Source: Ceratotherium simum simum (taxonomy: Eukaryota > Chordata > Mammalia > Perissodactyla > Rhinocerotidae). From it: a stretch of 64,000 nt of DNA. A program made the position numbers and the translations under genes. The stretch covers positions 17,008,311 to 17,072,310 of the forward strand of contig NW_004454207.1 in the NCBI RefSeq assembly GCF_000283155.1. Reading direction: 5' to 3'. This document shows positions 1 through 12,365 of the stretch, piece after piece; within the stretch, counting starts at the first letter, position 1, and the number at the start of each line of letters is the position of its first letter. A model generated the notes under the pieces. The model did not search any database. It saw only the letters and a list, made by a program, of their open reading frames with translations, and was not told the origin of the DNA.

Positions 1-1188
1 AAAATAAACAGGTGAGATTACGTCAAACTAAAAAACTTTGCACAACAAAGGAATCATTAACAAAATGAAAAGGCAACCTACTGAATGGGTGAAAATATTT
101 GTAAATCATATATCTGATAAAAGGCTAATATCTAAAATATATAAAGAACTCACACAAGTCAATTGCAAAGAAACAATCCAAGTTAAAAATGGACAGAGGG
201 TCTGAATAGACGTTTTTCCAAAGAAGAAATATAGATGACCAACAGGCACATGAAAAGATGCTCAACCTCCCTAATCATCAGGGAAATTCAAATCAAAACC
301 ACAACGAGATATCACCTCACACCTGTTGGAATGGCTATTATCAGAAAAGGCAAGAAATAACGAGTGCTGGCGAGGATGTGGAGAAAAGGGAAGCCTCATG
401 CACTGTTGGTGGGAATGTAAATTGATGCAGCCACTATGGAAAAGAGTGTGGAGCTTCCTCAAAAAATTAAAAATAGAACTACCATATGATTCAACAATTC
501 CACTTCTGGGTATTTATCTGAAGATAATGAAAACACTAATCTGAAAAGATATATGTACCCCTTGGTTCATTGCAGTATTATTTGTAATAGTTAAGATATG
601 GAAACAACCTAAGTGCTCATCCATGGATGAATGGACAAACAGGTTGTGGTATATATGTACAATGGAATACTACTCAGCCATAAAAAAGACGTAACTTGCC
701 ATTTGTGACAACATGGATGGACCTTGAGGGTATTATGCTAAGTAAAATTAGTCAGACAGAGAAAGGCGAATACCATATGGTTTCACTTATATGTAGAATC
801 TAAAAAGTAGAACAAAACCAATCTCATAGATACAGAGAAGAGATTGGTGGATACCAGAGTGGAGGGGGCTAGAGGGAGGGCGAAATAGGTGAAGCGGGTC
901 AAAAAGTACAAACTCTCAGTTATAAAATAAATAAGTCATGGGGATGTAATGTACAGCTTGGTGACTGAATGTAATAATATTGTATGATGTATTTCAAAGT
1001 TGCTAAGAGAGTAAATCTTAAAATGTTTCATCACAAGAAAAAAAAATTGTAACTGTGTATGGTAATGGATGGTAACTAGGCTTATTGTGGTGATCATTTC
1101 ATAGTGTATACAAATTTTGAATCATTAAGTTTTACACCTGAAACTAGTATAATGTTATATGTCAAATATACCACAATTAAAAAAAAAA
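1..1188 (+). mobile_element. L1 LINE 3' fragment (end of ORF2 plus 3' UTR)
   Basis: Sense-strand L1. It starts inside the C-terminal part of ORF2, carries the typical L1 text around 330-460 (a run ending in CACTGTTGGTGGGAATG), and passes into a 3' UTR ending in an A-rich tail near 1180. All frames are broken by stops, so it is a dead copy. It may continue upstream of the window. Subfamily is not assignable by eye; the layout resembles an L1M-type element. Confidence 0.85.
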
Positions 1189-2145
1189 TAGACAAGGGGT
1201 TACTTTCCAAAATATATATAGAACATATACAACACAACAACAAAAAACCAAACAACCCAATCAAAAAATGGGCAGAGGATATGAACAGACATTTTTCCAA
1301 AGAAGATATACAGATGGCCAGTAGACACATGAAAAGATGTTCAACATCGCTAATTATTAGGGAAATGCAAATCAAAACTACAATGAGATACCACCTCACA
1401 CCTGTCAGAATGGCTATAATCAACAAGACAAAAAATAACAAATGTTGAAGAGGTTGTGGAGAAAAGACAGCCCTCATACACTGCTGGTGGGAATGCAAAC
1501 TGGTGCAGCCACTATGGAAAACAGTACGGAGATTTCTCAAAAAATTAAAAATAGAACTACCATACAATCCAGCTATCCCACTACTGAGTATTTATCCAAA
1601 GAACATGAAATCAACAATTCAAAGAGATTTATGAATCCCTATGTTCATCACAGCATTATTCACAGTAGCTAAGATGTGAAAGCAATCTAAGTGCCCATCA
1701 ACTGACGAATGGATTAAGAAGATGTGGTATGTATGTGTATATATACACACACACACAATGGAATACTACTCTGCCATAAAAAAAGACAAAATCATGCCAT
1801 TTGCAAGAACATGGATGGAGCTTGAGTGTATTATGCTAAGTGAAACAAGCCAGACAGAGAAAAATAAACACTATATGATTTCACTCATGTGTGAAAGATA
1901 AACAAACACATGGATAAGGAGAATAGATTAGTGGTTACCAGCGGGGAAGGGGATGGGGGTGGGTGAAAGGGGTAAAGGGGCACATATGTATGGTGACAGA
2001 TAAAAACTGGACTATTGGTGCTGAGCATGATGCAGTCTATACAGAAACTGTTGTATGATAACGTACACATGAAATTACACAATGTTATAAACCAATGTGA
2101 CTTCAATAAAATAATTAAGTAAAAATAAAATAAAAAATTAAAAGA
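1189..2145 (+). mobile_element. Second L1 LINE 3' fragment
   Basis: A second copy of the same L1 region, again sense, starting at the ORF2 C-terminus and ending in a 3' UTR with an A-rich tail at about 2105-2145. Its 3' UTR differs from the first copy (it has a tail motif of the type ...ACCAATGTGACTTCAATAAA), so it comes from a different, probably younger, subfamily. Similar 3' ends recur at 59565-59720 (sense) and 62434-62765 (antisense). A short CA repeat sits at about 1745-1757. No intact ORF. Confidence 0.85.
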
Positions 2146-4790
2146 AATAATTGTCAGAGAAGTAAATTCACAGGCTAAAATGCTGCCCCAAAGTTCTACA
2201 GTAATGGTTCTACAATAGTAGAGACTTCAGTAACCCACTCACAGTAATGGATAGAACAACCAGACAGAAAAGGAGTAAGTGAATAGAGGACTTAACACAA
2301 TAAGCCAACTAAATCTAACAAACATATACAGAACACTATTCCCAACAACAACACAATACACTTTCTTCTCAAGTGCACATGGGACATTTTCCAGGATGGA
2401 CCATATATTAGGTCACAAATTAATTCCCAGTGGATTTACAAAGATAGGTGTCATGGAAAGTATCTTCTCCAACTCAAATGAGATGAAGTTAGAAATCAAT
2501 AACAAAAGGAAACTGGAAAATTCACAAAAATTGTGGAAATTAAGTAACACACTTTTAAACATTCAATGGATCAAAGAAGAAATCACAAGAGAAGTTAGAA
2601 TATGTTTAGAGAAAAATGAAAATGAAACCACAACATACCAAAACTTATGGGGTCAGTGAAAGTGGTACTAAGGGGTAAATGTACGGCTATAAATGCTTAC
2701 ATTAAATACAAGAAAAGTCTGAAACCAACAACCTAACTTTACACCTTAAGGAGCTAGAAAAAGAACAAACTAAGCCCAAAGCTAGCATCTGGGTAAGGAA
2801 ATAATAAAGATTAGAGCCGAACTAAATGAAATAGAGAATATAAAAACAATAGAGAATATCTATAAAACCAGAAGTTGGTTCTTTGAAAAAATCAGCAAAA
2901 TTGAAAAACCTGTATTTAGATGAACTAAGAAAAAAAAGAGAATAGAGTCAAATTACTAAAATGAAAAATGAAAGTGGGGACATTACTACTAATTCTACAG
3001 AAAAATAAGGATCATCAGAGAGTACCATGAGGATTTTAAGAGAGTACTATGTTTGTACACCAGCAAATTGGATAACCTAGATGAAATGGACAAATTCCTA
3101 GAAAGACAAAACCTACCAAGACTGAATCACAAAGAAATAGACAGTCTGAATAGACCTATAACTAGTTAGGAGATTGAATCAGTAATCAAAAGTCTCCCAA
3201 CAAAGAAAAGACTTGGACCTGATGGCTTCACTCGTGAATTCTACCAAACATTTAAAGAAGAACTAATATCAGTCTTTCTCAAACTTTTCCAAAAAATTGA
3301 AGAGGAGGAAGCACTGCCTAACTCATTCTATGAAGCCAGCATTAGCTTGATATCAAAGCCAGAAAAGACATGACAATAAAAGAAAACTACAGACGAATCT
3401 CTCTCATAAATATTGATGGAAAAATTCTCAACAAATTATTAGCAAATCGAATCCAACAACGTTACAAAAATAATTATACACCATTTCCAAGTAGGATTTA
3501 TCCCAAGTATGGAAGGCTAGTATAACATTTGAAAAACCATTAACGTAATTCATCACCTCAACAGTCTAATGAAGAAAAATCGCATGATGATATTAATAGA
3601 TGCAGAAAAAATTAATAGATGCAAAATTGTATTTGACAGAATCCAATACCCATTCATGATAAAACTGTCAGCAAACTCGTAATAGAGGGAAAGTTCCTTG
3701 ACTTGATGAAGAATATCTAAAAACACTCTACAGCTAACATCATGTTTAATGATGAGAAACTCAAAGATTTCATGCTAAGATCAAAAACAAGGCAAGAATG
3801 TCCTCTCTCATCACTGCTTTTCAACATCATACTCTAAGTCCTAGTTAATGCAATAAGACGAGAAGGAAAAAAAAAGTATACTGATTGAGAAGGAAGAAAT
3901 AAGACTGTTCACAGATTATATGATCATCTATGCAGAAAATCTGAAAGAATCTACAAAAAACCCTGGAACTGATTAGCAGTTATAGCCAGGTTGCAAGATA
4001 CAATTTTAATATAAAAAAGTCATTTGCTTTCCTATATAACAGCAATTAACAAGTGAATTGAAAATTAAAAATACATTACCACTTAAATTAGCACCCTCAA
4101 AATGAAATAGACATAAATCTAAGAAAATCTGTCTATATGAGGAAAGTACAAAACTCTGATAAAAGATAGCAAAGAAGAACTAAAGAAATCCATGTTCATA
4201 GATAGGGAGACTCAATATTGTCAGGAAGTCAGTTTTTTCCAACTTTATCTATAGAATCAATGCAATTCCAACAAAAACATCAGCAAATTATTTTTGTGGA
4301 TATCAACAAACTTATTCTAAAATTTATATGGAAAGTCAAAAGATGCACCATAGACAACTCAATATTGAAGGGAGAAGAACAAAGTCAGAAGAATGACATA
4401 CCTGACTACAAGGCTTACTGTAAAGCTACAGCAATCAAGACAGCGTGGTATTAGAGAAGGAATAGACAAATTGGTAATGGAACAGAATAAAAAGCCTAGA
4501 AATAGATCCATATAAATATAGTCAATTGATTTTTGACAAAGGAGCAAAGTCAACACAATGAAGCAAAAATAGTGTCTTTAACAAATAGTGCTGGAATAAT
4601 TTGACATCCATGTGCCAAATAAATGAATCTAGAAACAGACCTTACACTTTTCACAAAAATTAACTCAAAATTGATCATAGACCTATGTAAAATGTAAAAC
4701 TATAAAGCTCCTGGTAGACAACACAGGAGAAATCCTATATGATCATGGGTATGGCCATGTCTTTTTACATACAACACCAAAGCATTTACT
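2146..4790 (+). mobile_element. L1 ORF2 remnant (endonuclease end to reverse transcriptase)
   Basis: Sense-strand L1 ORF2 relic. Around 2279-2659 one frame still reads as the C-terminal endonuclease domain, with the Asp-His pair of the SDH catalytic motif at 2399-2404. Downstream, 3180-3960 matches the reverse-transcriptase core, but with frameshifts and stops. At the catalytic FADD position (3908-3919) the codons read Phe-Thr-Asp-Tyr, so the second catalytic aspartate is lost. L1 similarity fades at about 4790. The element is inactive. It lacks the ORF2 C-terminus and 3' UTR at this end. Confidence 0.85.
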
Positions 4791-5130
4791 ACTAAAAAGA
4801 TACCAGATCTATCTGGAGGAATGGCTTATTCCAGATCTGGGGCAAGGAATATTCAAGATAAACCTGGGACATCTGATCATACCAGAAAGCAAGAAAGCTA
4901 TGAAAGACTATTGGATTAATTGCCAAAAATTAAGGAGCCAACCTGAAGGAGTTCACACTAGCCAATTGCAGAAATAGTTTGGCATCAAAATGATTGATAT
5001 CTTCAATGAAATTAAATATGTAAAATATTTTTAATTCCATAAATCCCTAATGACACAAAAAATTCATTGAATGTTTTTGGAGAATGCAAGAGAACCAAAT
5101 TATTATTCTTTACACTAATAAGTGAAGACA
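4791..5130. other. Unassigned block after the L1
   Basis: About 340 bases that I cannot place. It follows the L1 fade-out directly and has the texture of an old repeat or broken pseudogene, but no reading frame survives and I do not recognise the family. Confidence 0.3.
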
Positions 5131-5189
5131 AAAATTCAAGTATTTATTCTTCCTTTCCAGCTCAAATAATACCTTAGGGTAACAAGGTT

Positions 5190-5508
5190 ATGAGGAATAG
5201 TTCTTGGCTTGTGACCTCTTTCCCCCATCTTCACGTCCAATAATGTCACAGGTCTCTGACCCTTCTTCTTTCTGTAATCATATGTCCCTCTGATCCTAGA
5301 TGGGAAAGGTTCTACAGTTTTCAAGACTCATGTGATTAGGTTGGACCAACCCAGATAATCCAGAATAATCTCCCCATCTTAAATACTTAACCTTAACCAG
5401 GTCTGCAAAGTCCCTTTTACCATGTAAGATTGCATATTCACAGGTTCCCAGGATTAGAATGGAAACATTTTTAGAGTGGCGTTGTTCTGCCTACCACATC
5501 CATTCAGT
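5190..5508 (+). mobile_element. MaLR (MLT1-type) LTR, 3' part
   Basis: Matches the 3' half of the MLT1-type LTR that is complete at 32237-32736: a GGTTGGACCAACCCAGATAA-like segment, a CCATGTAAGATTGCATATTC-like segment, and the ending TCTGCCTACCACA at about 5490-5502. The 5' half is missing or too decayed to see. MaLR LTRs are long-dead ERVL-related retroelements. Confidence 0.65.
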
Positions 5509-6923
5509 TACTTCCAGTTTAACAACTGATTTATAGAGCACTTGATATTTTCCAGGCTAGGTGATATCTAGTGCTTTAAAATATCCTGTGAAATTAGTTA
5601 AGCCTTAAAAAACAAATAAATACAGAGGTGGGTTACCACTTGTTATTTAACTGAAGTAACATCTCTATATTTCTATATAATAATTCTCTATGAAGTTCTT
5701 AGTCAATAAGCAATAAGTATTCATCCAGTGTTAGGGAAATATTTTTTCTTTAAATTTTACTAGAAATATGAGTTGTTCAGAAGTGGACCATCATTATTTA
5801 AACTCTTGTAAGTCAAAGTTAATCAATACCTTCACATGTGTCTTTGTCAATATAATAAAATCTCCATTTGAAATTAAAAAGAAATATGCATCACTTATGT
5901 GAACCTGTATTAACAGATTAGATGAAATGTTATTCTCTAGTTGTGAGAGTTAATTGCCATGAATATTTTACAATAAGTACTCTTAAAAATTGGTTTACTT
6001 GGATTGAAATGTTTTTTGCTTTTAAGCTGTCTCTTGCTTGGCTTTAAATTGGGTGCTTTTCCATACGCCATCATGAACTTAAAGGGAAACCATTGTATAT
6101 TTCTATTATCTTAAATTCCTAAGAAAGCATTTTGAAGTATTCGTTTACCCAAATTTGGTAATACTTATGACTTTAAAATTAGCAAAGGCATAAAAAAAAG
6201 GAGCAATTAACAACAGTGGAAAGACTAAAAGGTGTCAGCATTAAGACGACCATGAAGTAGAATCACTGCAAGAGACTACTGGTTGCAGAGCCTCCTGGTG
6301 TTTGATATTACTCTGACCTGATGCTTGGGAACATATTTCTGATATAAGTAGATCCTAGCTCTGACATTATGCTAAAAGACATGCTCAGAAAACGCTTTCT
6401 TTTCTTACTCCCTAGCCGTACCCTTGGGCTAAGCACTAGAAATTTCAAAGGGGCAATATAAAATAGAAGAGAAGGCAGTATTGGGGGTATATGTGCAGTT
6501 TCACATTTCAGGTTTATAAATGCAAATGTATAATGTCAATTATAAAATAGCACATTTCTAGAGTAGTTTTATGTTCAGGAAGCATAAAAAGAAAGATCCT
6601 TGAAATTTTAACTAGTTTAGAGGGAAACTTTGTAAATAGGTGAAAATCAAATTTGATAATAAAATATTTAGATGATACATATAAAACTATTCAAATGTAA
6701 AACATGATTAAGACTTCTGTCCAATAGACATCATTATGACATACTCTGTGGTAAACTGTGGGCAATGTGTATGAATGTGATTTTAAAACCATGAAATACC
6801 TCATTACTATTTGCTATATCTTTATAGCAAGAGCAACTATATCAAGCAAGAAAGAGAAAATGGGATGCTTTTTTAAGTGATATAACTGATACATTTTAAA
6901 ATTATTTAAGGTTTATTTCGGAG
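5509..6923. other. Unique AT-rich DNA, no gene seen
   Basis: No coding frame, RNA gene or recognisable repeat. Short A/T runs only. Confidence 0.6.
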
Positions 6924-7238
6924 CTGTGCTGTCCAATATGGTAGCCAGTGGTAATATGTAGCTATTGAATTCTTGAAATGAGACACACCATAAGCGTGCA
7001 ACATGCCCTGAATTTCAAACATTTCATATGAAAAAGAAGTAAAATATTTTATCATGTTTTTAATATTGGTTACATATTGAAATGGTAATATTCTGGATGT
7101 ATTGCATTAAATACATATATTATTAAAATTAATTTCAGCTATTTCTGTTCCCTATTTGAATGTGATCACTAGAACACTTAAAAATTATATATGTGGCTCA
7201 CATTCGTGGCTTGTATAATATTTTTGATAGACAATGTT
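6924..7238. mobile_element. hAT-Charlie MITE (MER3-like)
   Basis: Begins with a CTGTGCTGTCCAATATGG-type terminal sequence and ends with its degraded inverted counterpart (ATAGACAATG) near 7238. The interior has the AT-rich run TATTATTAAAATTAATTTCA typical of this family. It is a non-autonomous DNA transposon about 315 bp long. Target-site duplications are too eroded to call. The family name is from memory of the consensus. Confidence 0.65.
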
Positions 7239-8899
7239 TTTCCAGACTTTCCTAATTACTGAATATTTCCTCCTATTCTTTTTGGGGATGAAATTTTAAT
7301 TTATAAGTTAGTGATAAAACTACACAAGGAAAAAGAAATAAAAGATACAGTAAAATATTAAAATACTAAAATTAGCATTTCAAAATTCCTCATTGAATTT
7401 TATTCTTGAGTCAAGATGTGGAACAGAATTGGCCCAAAGCATATTTACAAATGTGTCCACCATTCAAAAATGAGAGAGATATACAAGATACTGGAGCTCT
7501 ATGTGTTAGATCCTGTCCTCCAGCCTGTTCTACTCAGAAAAGTCTGTGTCACTAATAAATAATATTTCTATTGTACATTATAGGAAACCATTTGCTATAT
7601 TAGAATCTCCTATGGAAAAGTAAATTCCATAGAAAAGATTTAGCAAGGAATTAACTATCAACTTTATTTTTTTTTTTTTAGAACATGTGAAAGCTAACTC
7701 ATTCTAATCACTCCATGGCCATAAAACAGACTCTCTATTCTACCCACATAATCTAAATTCAACAAGAAGACTTGACGAAAAGGATTGGTAAAATGACAAC
7801 AGGTGCTGGGAAGGGTTTTGTCAGTTGACCCATGAATTGGCACTTGAAATTGTTAGTCTTACTAAATGAATCATTGAAACTGGAATGCCAATGTAATTGA
7901 CAAGCCACGTGTCACCTTTTTCCCTGGGGGAGAAACAGATCATTTCTATAAAAAAGCACAGAGCCTATAAAAGAATAAGGAAGTAATGATAAAATAAAAC
8001 ATAATGAAATTAAATAGGTATTTATGATAATGGATTTGGTACTGAGTGATAAGTAGGCATAAAAGATAAATTGCTCATAAATGGGTACATTGGGACAGCA
8101 ATAGTGTACTATACACTAATATATCTCCAAAACCTAACCCAATACTCAGCATTTTGTGGAAGGAAAAAAATGAATCGGTGACTAGTGTTATATATGCAAA
8201 CTAAATATCAACAGACAAACTTGGGAATAGAGAAGACAGAGAAAAAGGACATAATTCTAATGCTCCTTTAAAAATGACCAAGATTTTTTCTTCACTCCTT
8301 TTAGCTTTTCCAACATGAATTCCTTTAGTCTTCCCTTGCCTTCTTAAATCAACCTTATATTTTAAGCAGCTTGGGATGAGTAGCATGTTTTTATAAAATG
8401 GCCCTCTGTGCCATTTCTAAGAATCATAGGTCAAATTAGTCAGACTGCTGTTCTAATACTGAAAATTAGATCCACTCCCTACCAAAATCTGAAGTTAATT
8501 GGTAGAATTTCAAGCTTTGTAGATTTCAGTTGTTAAAAGCATCATACAGAGAAAGTACAAAGGCTGTCCTGAGTAAATGACTTTTAAAATTGACTTTTAA
8601 AGCCTTTTCTTTCCCCAGAAAGAATCATGGTCAGCTTAACATATGTCTAAAATGGATTGCTTGTTGTGTTCATCGTTATTATATTACACATTCCCCTGGA
8701 AACTATAGATGATAAAGGTACTCGTTATACCAAATATTGTGTAAGGTATACTGCATTTTGAAAGAATTTAGTAACACCTTAGGATGAATGTGTATGAGAA
8801 ATATACGTGCATAGATTCAGGAAGTCTCTCCTTTCTATAGTCCCTTATTCATCGTTTGCTATTTGAGATGGGGTTTGGGCTATGCCACAGATGGTTATC
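7239..8899. other. Unique AT-rich DNA, no gene seen
   Basis: No supported coding or repeat feature. It contains a T-run at about 7668-7679 and an isolated CACGTG E-box at 7907-7912, neither convincing as a functional element on its own. Confidence 0.55.
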
Positions 8900-8985
8900 T
8901 TACTCTATGGAGTAAGAACACCAGGAGTTCAGAGACTTGAGTTTTTGTTCTGACTGCCGCCTTTTTGCTGTGTATCACTTGGTAA
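8900..8985 (+). mobile_element. MIR SINE fragment
   Basis: Weak match to the 5' and central MIR region (GAGTTTTTGTTCTGACTGCC followed by TTTTTGCTGTGTATCACTTG). Too short and diverged for certainty. Confidence 0.35.
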
Positions 8986-9135
8986 GGAATGTAGGGGAGA
9001 CAGGGATTAGCTGAAACAAAGTACTCAGTAAGAAAGACCTTTTAGAAATGTGTATGGAATTCCTTTTAAATAAATTTCTGGAATATTCAAACAAAAGGTG
9101 AGCAGAAATGAATTAAGTGAGGTAAGCATAGCAAG

Positions 9136-9375
9136 GTGGCTAAAGGTTTAGATTTTGGGAGTCAAAACATAACGTTTTACAGCTCAAATATTCCATCTGT
9201 ACAATGTGGATAATTCCACCTACATCTTGGTGTTGGTGGAAGAATTAAAGGGCATGTGGCTGAAGGTTTAGATTTGGGGAGTCAAAACGTAACGTTTCAC
9301 AGCTCAAATATTCCATCTGTACAATGTAGATAATTCCACCTACATCTTGGTGTTGGTGGAAGAATTAAAGGGCAT
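9136..9375. repeat. 120-bp direct tandem duplication
   Basis: Two adjacent 120-bp units, 9136-9255 and 9256-9375, align without gaps and differ at about six positions. The high identity shows the duplication is much younger than the MIR it sits in. Confidence 0.95.
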
Positions 9376-9425
9376 AATATATTTAATTCACTTAACAGAG
9401 TTCCTGGCATATATTTAAATACTCA
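9136..9425 (+). mobile_element. MIR SINE with internal duplication
   Basis: The segment with TTCCATCTGTACAATG...TAATTCCACC, followed by AATTAAAGGGCAT and GTTCCTGGCATATATTTAAA, follows the MIR consensus order (TCATCTGTAAAATGGGGATAATA ... CTGGCACATAGTAA). The central part is present twice because of a 120-bp tandem duplication annotated separately. Confidence 0.6.
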
Positions 9426-9482
9426 GTTTGTTGTTAGAGTGGCTGCTTCTAAGGACAGCTAATTTCACAGTATATATATATA

Positions 9483-9686
9483 TAGTCATGCGCCGCATAA
9501 CGACGTTTCGGACAGTGACGGACCTCGTATATGATGGTAGTCCCATAAGATTAGTACCATATAGCCTAGGTGTGTGATTGGCTATATCATACCAGGTTTG
9601 TGTAAGTATGATGTTTACACAATGGTGAAATTGCCTAATGACGCATTTCTCAGAACATATCCCTGTCTTTAAGTGATGCATGACTG
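9483..9686. mobile_element. Tigger-type (TcMar) MITE, MER44-like
   Basis: About 204 bp with inverted ends: AGTCATGCGCCGCATAACGA at the left and AAGTGATGCATGACTG at the right. It is flanked by TA on both sides (9481-9482 and 9687-9688), as expected for Tc1/mariner insertion. Unusual CpG-rich termini are typical of this class. No transposase is encoded. The family name is from memory. Confidence 0.75.
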
Positions 9687-9688
9687 TA

Positions 9689-10690
9689 GTTATAGGGACA
9701 CAGACTGTCAAGAGCAAATGGAATGGTTTCAGATTCAATTTTTTTTCACATATGGCTTTGTGAGTTGAGTGCCCATTTTAGTCGAAAATATGTTTTTACA
9801 GAGAGATAATTTCTAGAGGTGATTAAAAGTTTGATTATAATCACTCTTGGGTATCATAACTTAAAAACATTTTCACAAAGTCTCTGATTAATTTTTCCCA
9901 TTTAAAAATTTTATTCTCAATAATGTACAGCATTAAATATAATTAGAATTTCATAAGGCATCTTGGGAGTTACACTTTCACATATTAAACTGCAGAAAAA
10001 GTTAAATTTCATAGCTGGTCAAGAACTCAAAGCAAAATGAAAAGATAAGATAGTGAAACATGGTTCATGGTCCTTAAAAGACCTTTTAATGTGGTTAGTT
10101 ATTTTCTAATGAATGCGACTAACAAATTGAATGCCCATCTATGAACAGAACCTAAATTAACAATTTATAAAGGAAAAAGTGACATAAAATTAAATGAAAC
10201 TTTTACCTTCACCACTTTTCACAGGGTCATTTGTTGATTAAATTATCTCCTGTGCTGGCAGCTTGTCTCACTACATCAATCACCCATGAATTTAAATTAG
10301 AGGTATTTTGAAAATATAATTAGTAAGTCATCGCTTGTATCTATTGAGCAGTAAATTTATATTTTTATAGTACCTCAGCTATAGTGTGAACCTTTGAATA
10401 ATTCATTTCTCTCATGAAATAGGCAAATCACAAATATCCAGGAAGTTGTAATTCTGGATAATGGTTCTTTAAAGGATGAAGAACAATAGTTAAGCACTAC
10501 CTTGGGTGACGCATGGCGATATGTAATTACTATCTGTGGTTCCTCAAGATCAACTTAATCTCTAATATGTAATTCAAACACCTGTTGAACTGTGCAGTAA
10601 AATACATGGATAATCCAAATGACTCACTTTATAAGCAGATGCTATTTTTTATAAACAGTCTTTTTAAAACAACTTGGAAGTTAGGCTTAT
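9689..10690. other. Unique AT-rich DNA, no gene seen
   Basis: No supported feature. Confidence 0.55.
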
Positions 10691-10702
10691 TATTCTACAG
10701 TT

Positions 10703-10785
10703 TGATGGTGGTACTGGTGGTGGTGGTTGTTTTGTTTTCCTCCTCATCCTTCTTTTTCTTCTTGTTCATCATTATCATCATCTAA
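10703..10785. repeat. Low-complexity TGG / TTC / ATC triplet tract
   Basis: Imperfect GGT repeats run into TTC- and CAT-rich runs (for example CATCATTATCATCATC). A microsatellite-like tract; the ORFs across it are artefacts. Confidence 0.7.
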
Positions 10786-10830
10786 ACTTACTAGATACAG
10801 ACAAAATGCTTTTACACAGATTGTCCAGTG

Positions 10831-11002
10831 CAATGGTCCTCAAACTCTAGAGGCATCAAAATTACCTGCATGGCTTGTCAAAACACACAATGCTGGGCAC
10901 CACCCCCGGATTTTCTGATTCAGTAGGTATGAGATGGGGTTTTAGAAGTACTCAGGTGAGGCCAATGCTGCTAGTCCAGGGACCACACTTTGAGAATCAC
11001 TC
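10831..11002. mobile_element. hAT-Charlie MITE (MER5A-like)
   Basis: Near full-length element with terminal CAATGGTCCTCAAACTC and the inverted partner CACACTTTGAGAATCACT. It holds the internal CACCACCCCCGGATTTTCTG segment and the TGATTCAGTAGGTATGAGAT segment usual for MER5A. The TSD is eroded. Confidence 0.75.
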
Positions 11003-11308
11003 AAATGCCTCGGTCTCTTTATCTATCCCCTTGTCTATCTTTTTGAGGCTAATATGCCCAAAGATATGATATTATTATTCTTTGCCTCACTGTACACCAA
11101 TCTATTTGGATTCCCAAAATAAATCACCAGCCCTGATCTCTCTTTTGAGTTTCAGTCCAATCTATCAACGGCTACAGTACACCTCCATTAGGAGATCCCA
11201 CAGGATTCTCAAATTTAACACGTCCAAATTGGAACTCATAAGTCAACCTCCAGAAAGATCATTTCAATCAAGAATCATCAAATTTTCATGAGGAGCTTAT
11301 TTGTATGG
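11003..11308. other. Unique DNA, no gene seen
   Basis: No recognisable repeat or coding frame. It separates the MER5-like element from the LTR that follows. Confidence 0.5.
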
Positions 11309-11680
11309 TGTCTTAGTCAGTTTGAACTGCTATAACAAAATACCACAGACTGTGTGGCTTAAACAACAAACATTTATTTCTTACAGTTGCGGAGGCTGAG
11401 AAGTCTAAAATTAAGGTACTAGCAGATTTGGTGTCTGGTGAGAGCCCTCTTCTTGGCTTGAAGATGGCCTTCTTGCTGTGTCCTCACATGGCAGTGAGGG
11501 ACAGAGCAAGGTCTCTGGTCTCTTCTTTGGCACTGATGCCATCATGAGGACCCCACCGTCACGACATCATCTAAATCTAATTACTTCCCAAAGGCCTCAC
11601 TCCCTAACACCATCACATTGGGGATTAGAGCTTCCACATATGAGTTTTCAGGGACACAAACACTTGGTTTATAAAATATG
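11309..11680 (+). mobile_element. MaLR LTR
   Basis: Starts TGTCTTAGTCAGTTTGAACT and runs through AAATACCACAGACTGTGTGG, TTCTTACAGTTGCGGAGGCT, TCTTGCTGTGTCCTCACATG and CTTCCCAAAGGCCTCACTCC to GGGACACAAACA. This is the order of a mammalian MaLR LTR of MLT/MST type. Solitary; no internal sequence next to it. Confidence 0.75.
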
Positions 11681-11889
11681 GCCTTAGTCTCCCCACAAAT
11701 TAATTATAGTTACAAAGGAAAAATAATAGCTATTATGGTAAATATACATTGGAGAAATTGAACAACACCTTGAATGGGGTGATCAAAAATACCATCACCA
11801 AGGAGGGCGAACAAACATCGTGTGCTTGCAGATGAGATGCCCTGAGAACCCATTACCTCGTCACTCTTTGAACGTGGCTCAAACCCGTG

Positions 11890-12365
11890 GTGTAGCACAT
11901 GAAGCCCCTGCCTACCTTTCTGGCCTCACTCTCCACCTCCTATCTCCCACTTTGCTTTACTACCTTACTAACTTACTTGAATAGTAAAGAACATGTCAGA
12001 TTCTCTCTTGCTTTGGAGTTTTTATTCTTGCTGTTCCCTTTGCTTGGCTCACCCTTCCTACTCCGCAAGCACCTTCTGTCTCTTTGCCTAGTTAAAACCA
12101 ACCTGTCCTTCAGGACTAAAATTAATATTACCCTTCCTGGCAAACTTTCCCTGTTGATTCTCCTTTCATGGATAGTTTAGTAGCTCTGTCCTGCTTAGGG
12201 CTATCATAGCAGTTATAATTTACTGCTCAGTTCTCTATCTCTCTGGCTTGACTGTGAGTTCTTGAAGGGTGGGAACTGTCTCATTGATCTGTGTTTCCTC
12301 CGTTCCTAGAACAGTATTAGTTAAGAAATAGTTTCTTAATCAGTATATTGAGTGATTGAATGGAT
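11890..12365 (+). mobile_element. L2 LINE 3' end
   Basis: Sense L2 relic. It includes GCTGTTCCCTTTGCTTGGCT, the GTGAGTTCTTGAAGGGTGGG segment (consensus GTGAGCTCCTTGAGGGCAGGG), and the tail region ending in short GATTGAATGGATGGA repeats. The 93-codon ORF over it is coincidental. Confidence 0.75.

Noticed and set aside
1094..1567. 157-codon minus-strand ORF
   Set aside because: It is the antisense of the two L1 3' fragments and crosses their junction.
2279..2659. 126-codon ORF with endonuclease similarity
   Set aside because: It is a surviving piece of a dead L1 ORF2, not a cellular gene.
7907..7912. Isolated CACGTG E-box
   Set aside because: A single six-base match has no weight without other support.
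9121..9375. Direct repeats as a CRISPR-like array
   Set aside because: Only two adjacent units with no spacers, in a mammalian genome and within a MIR.
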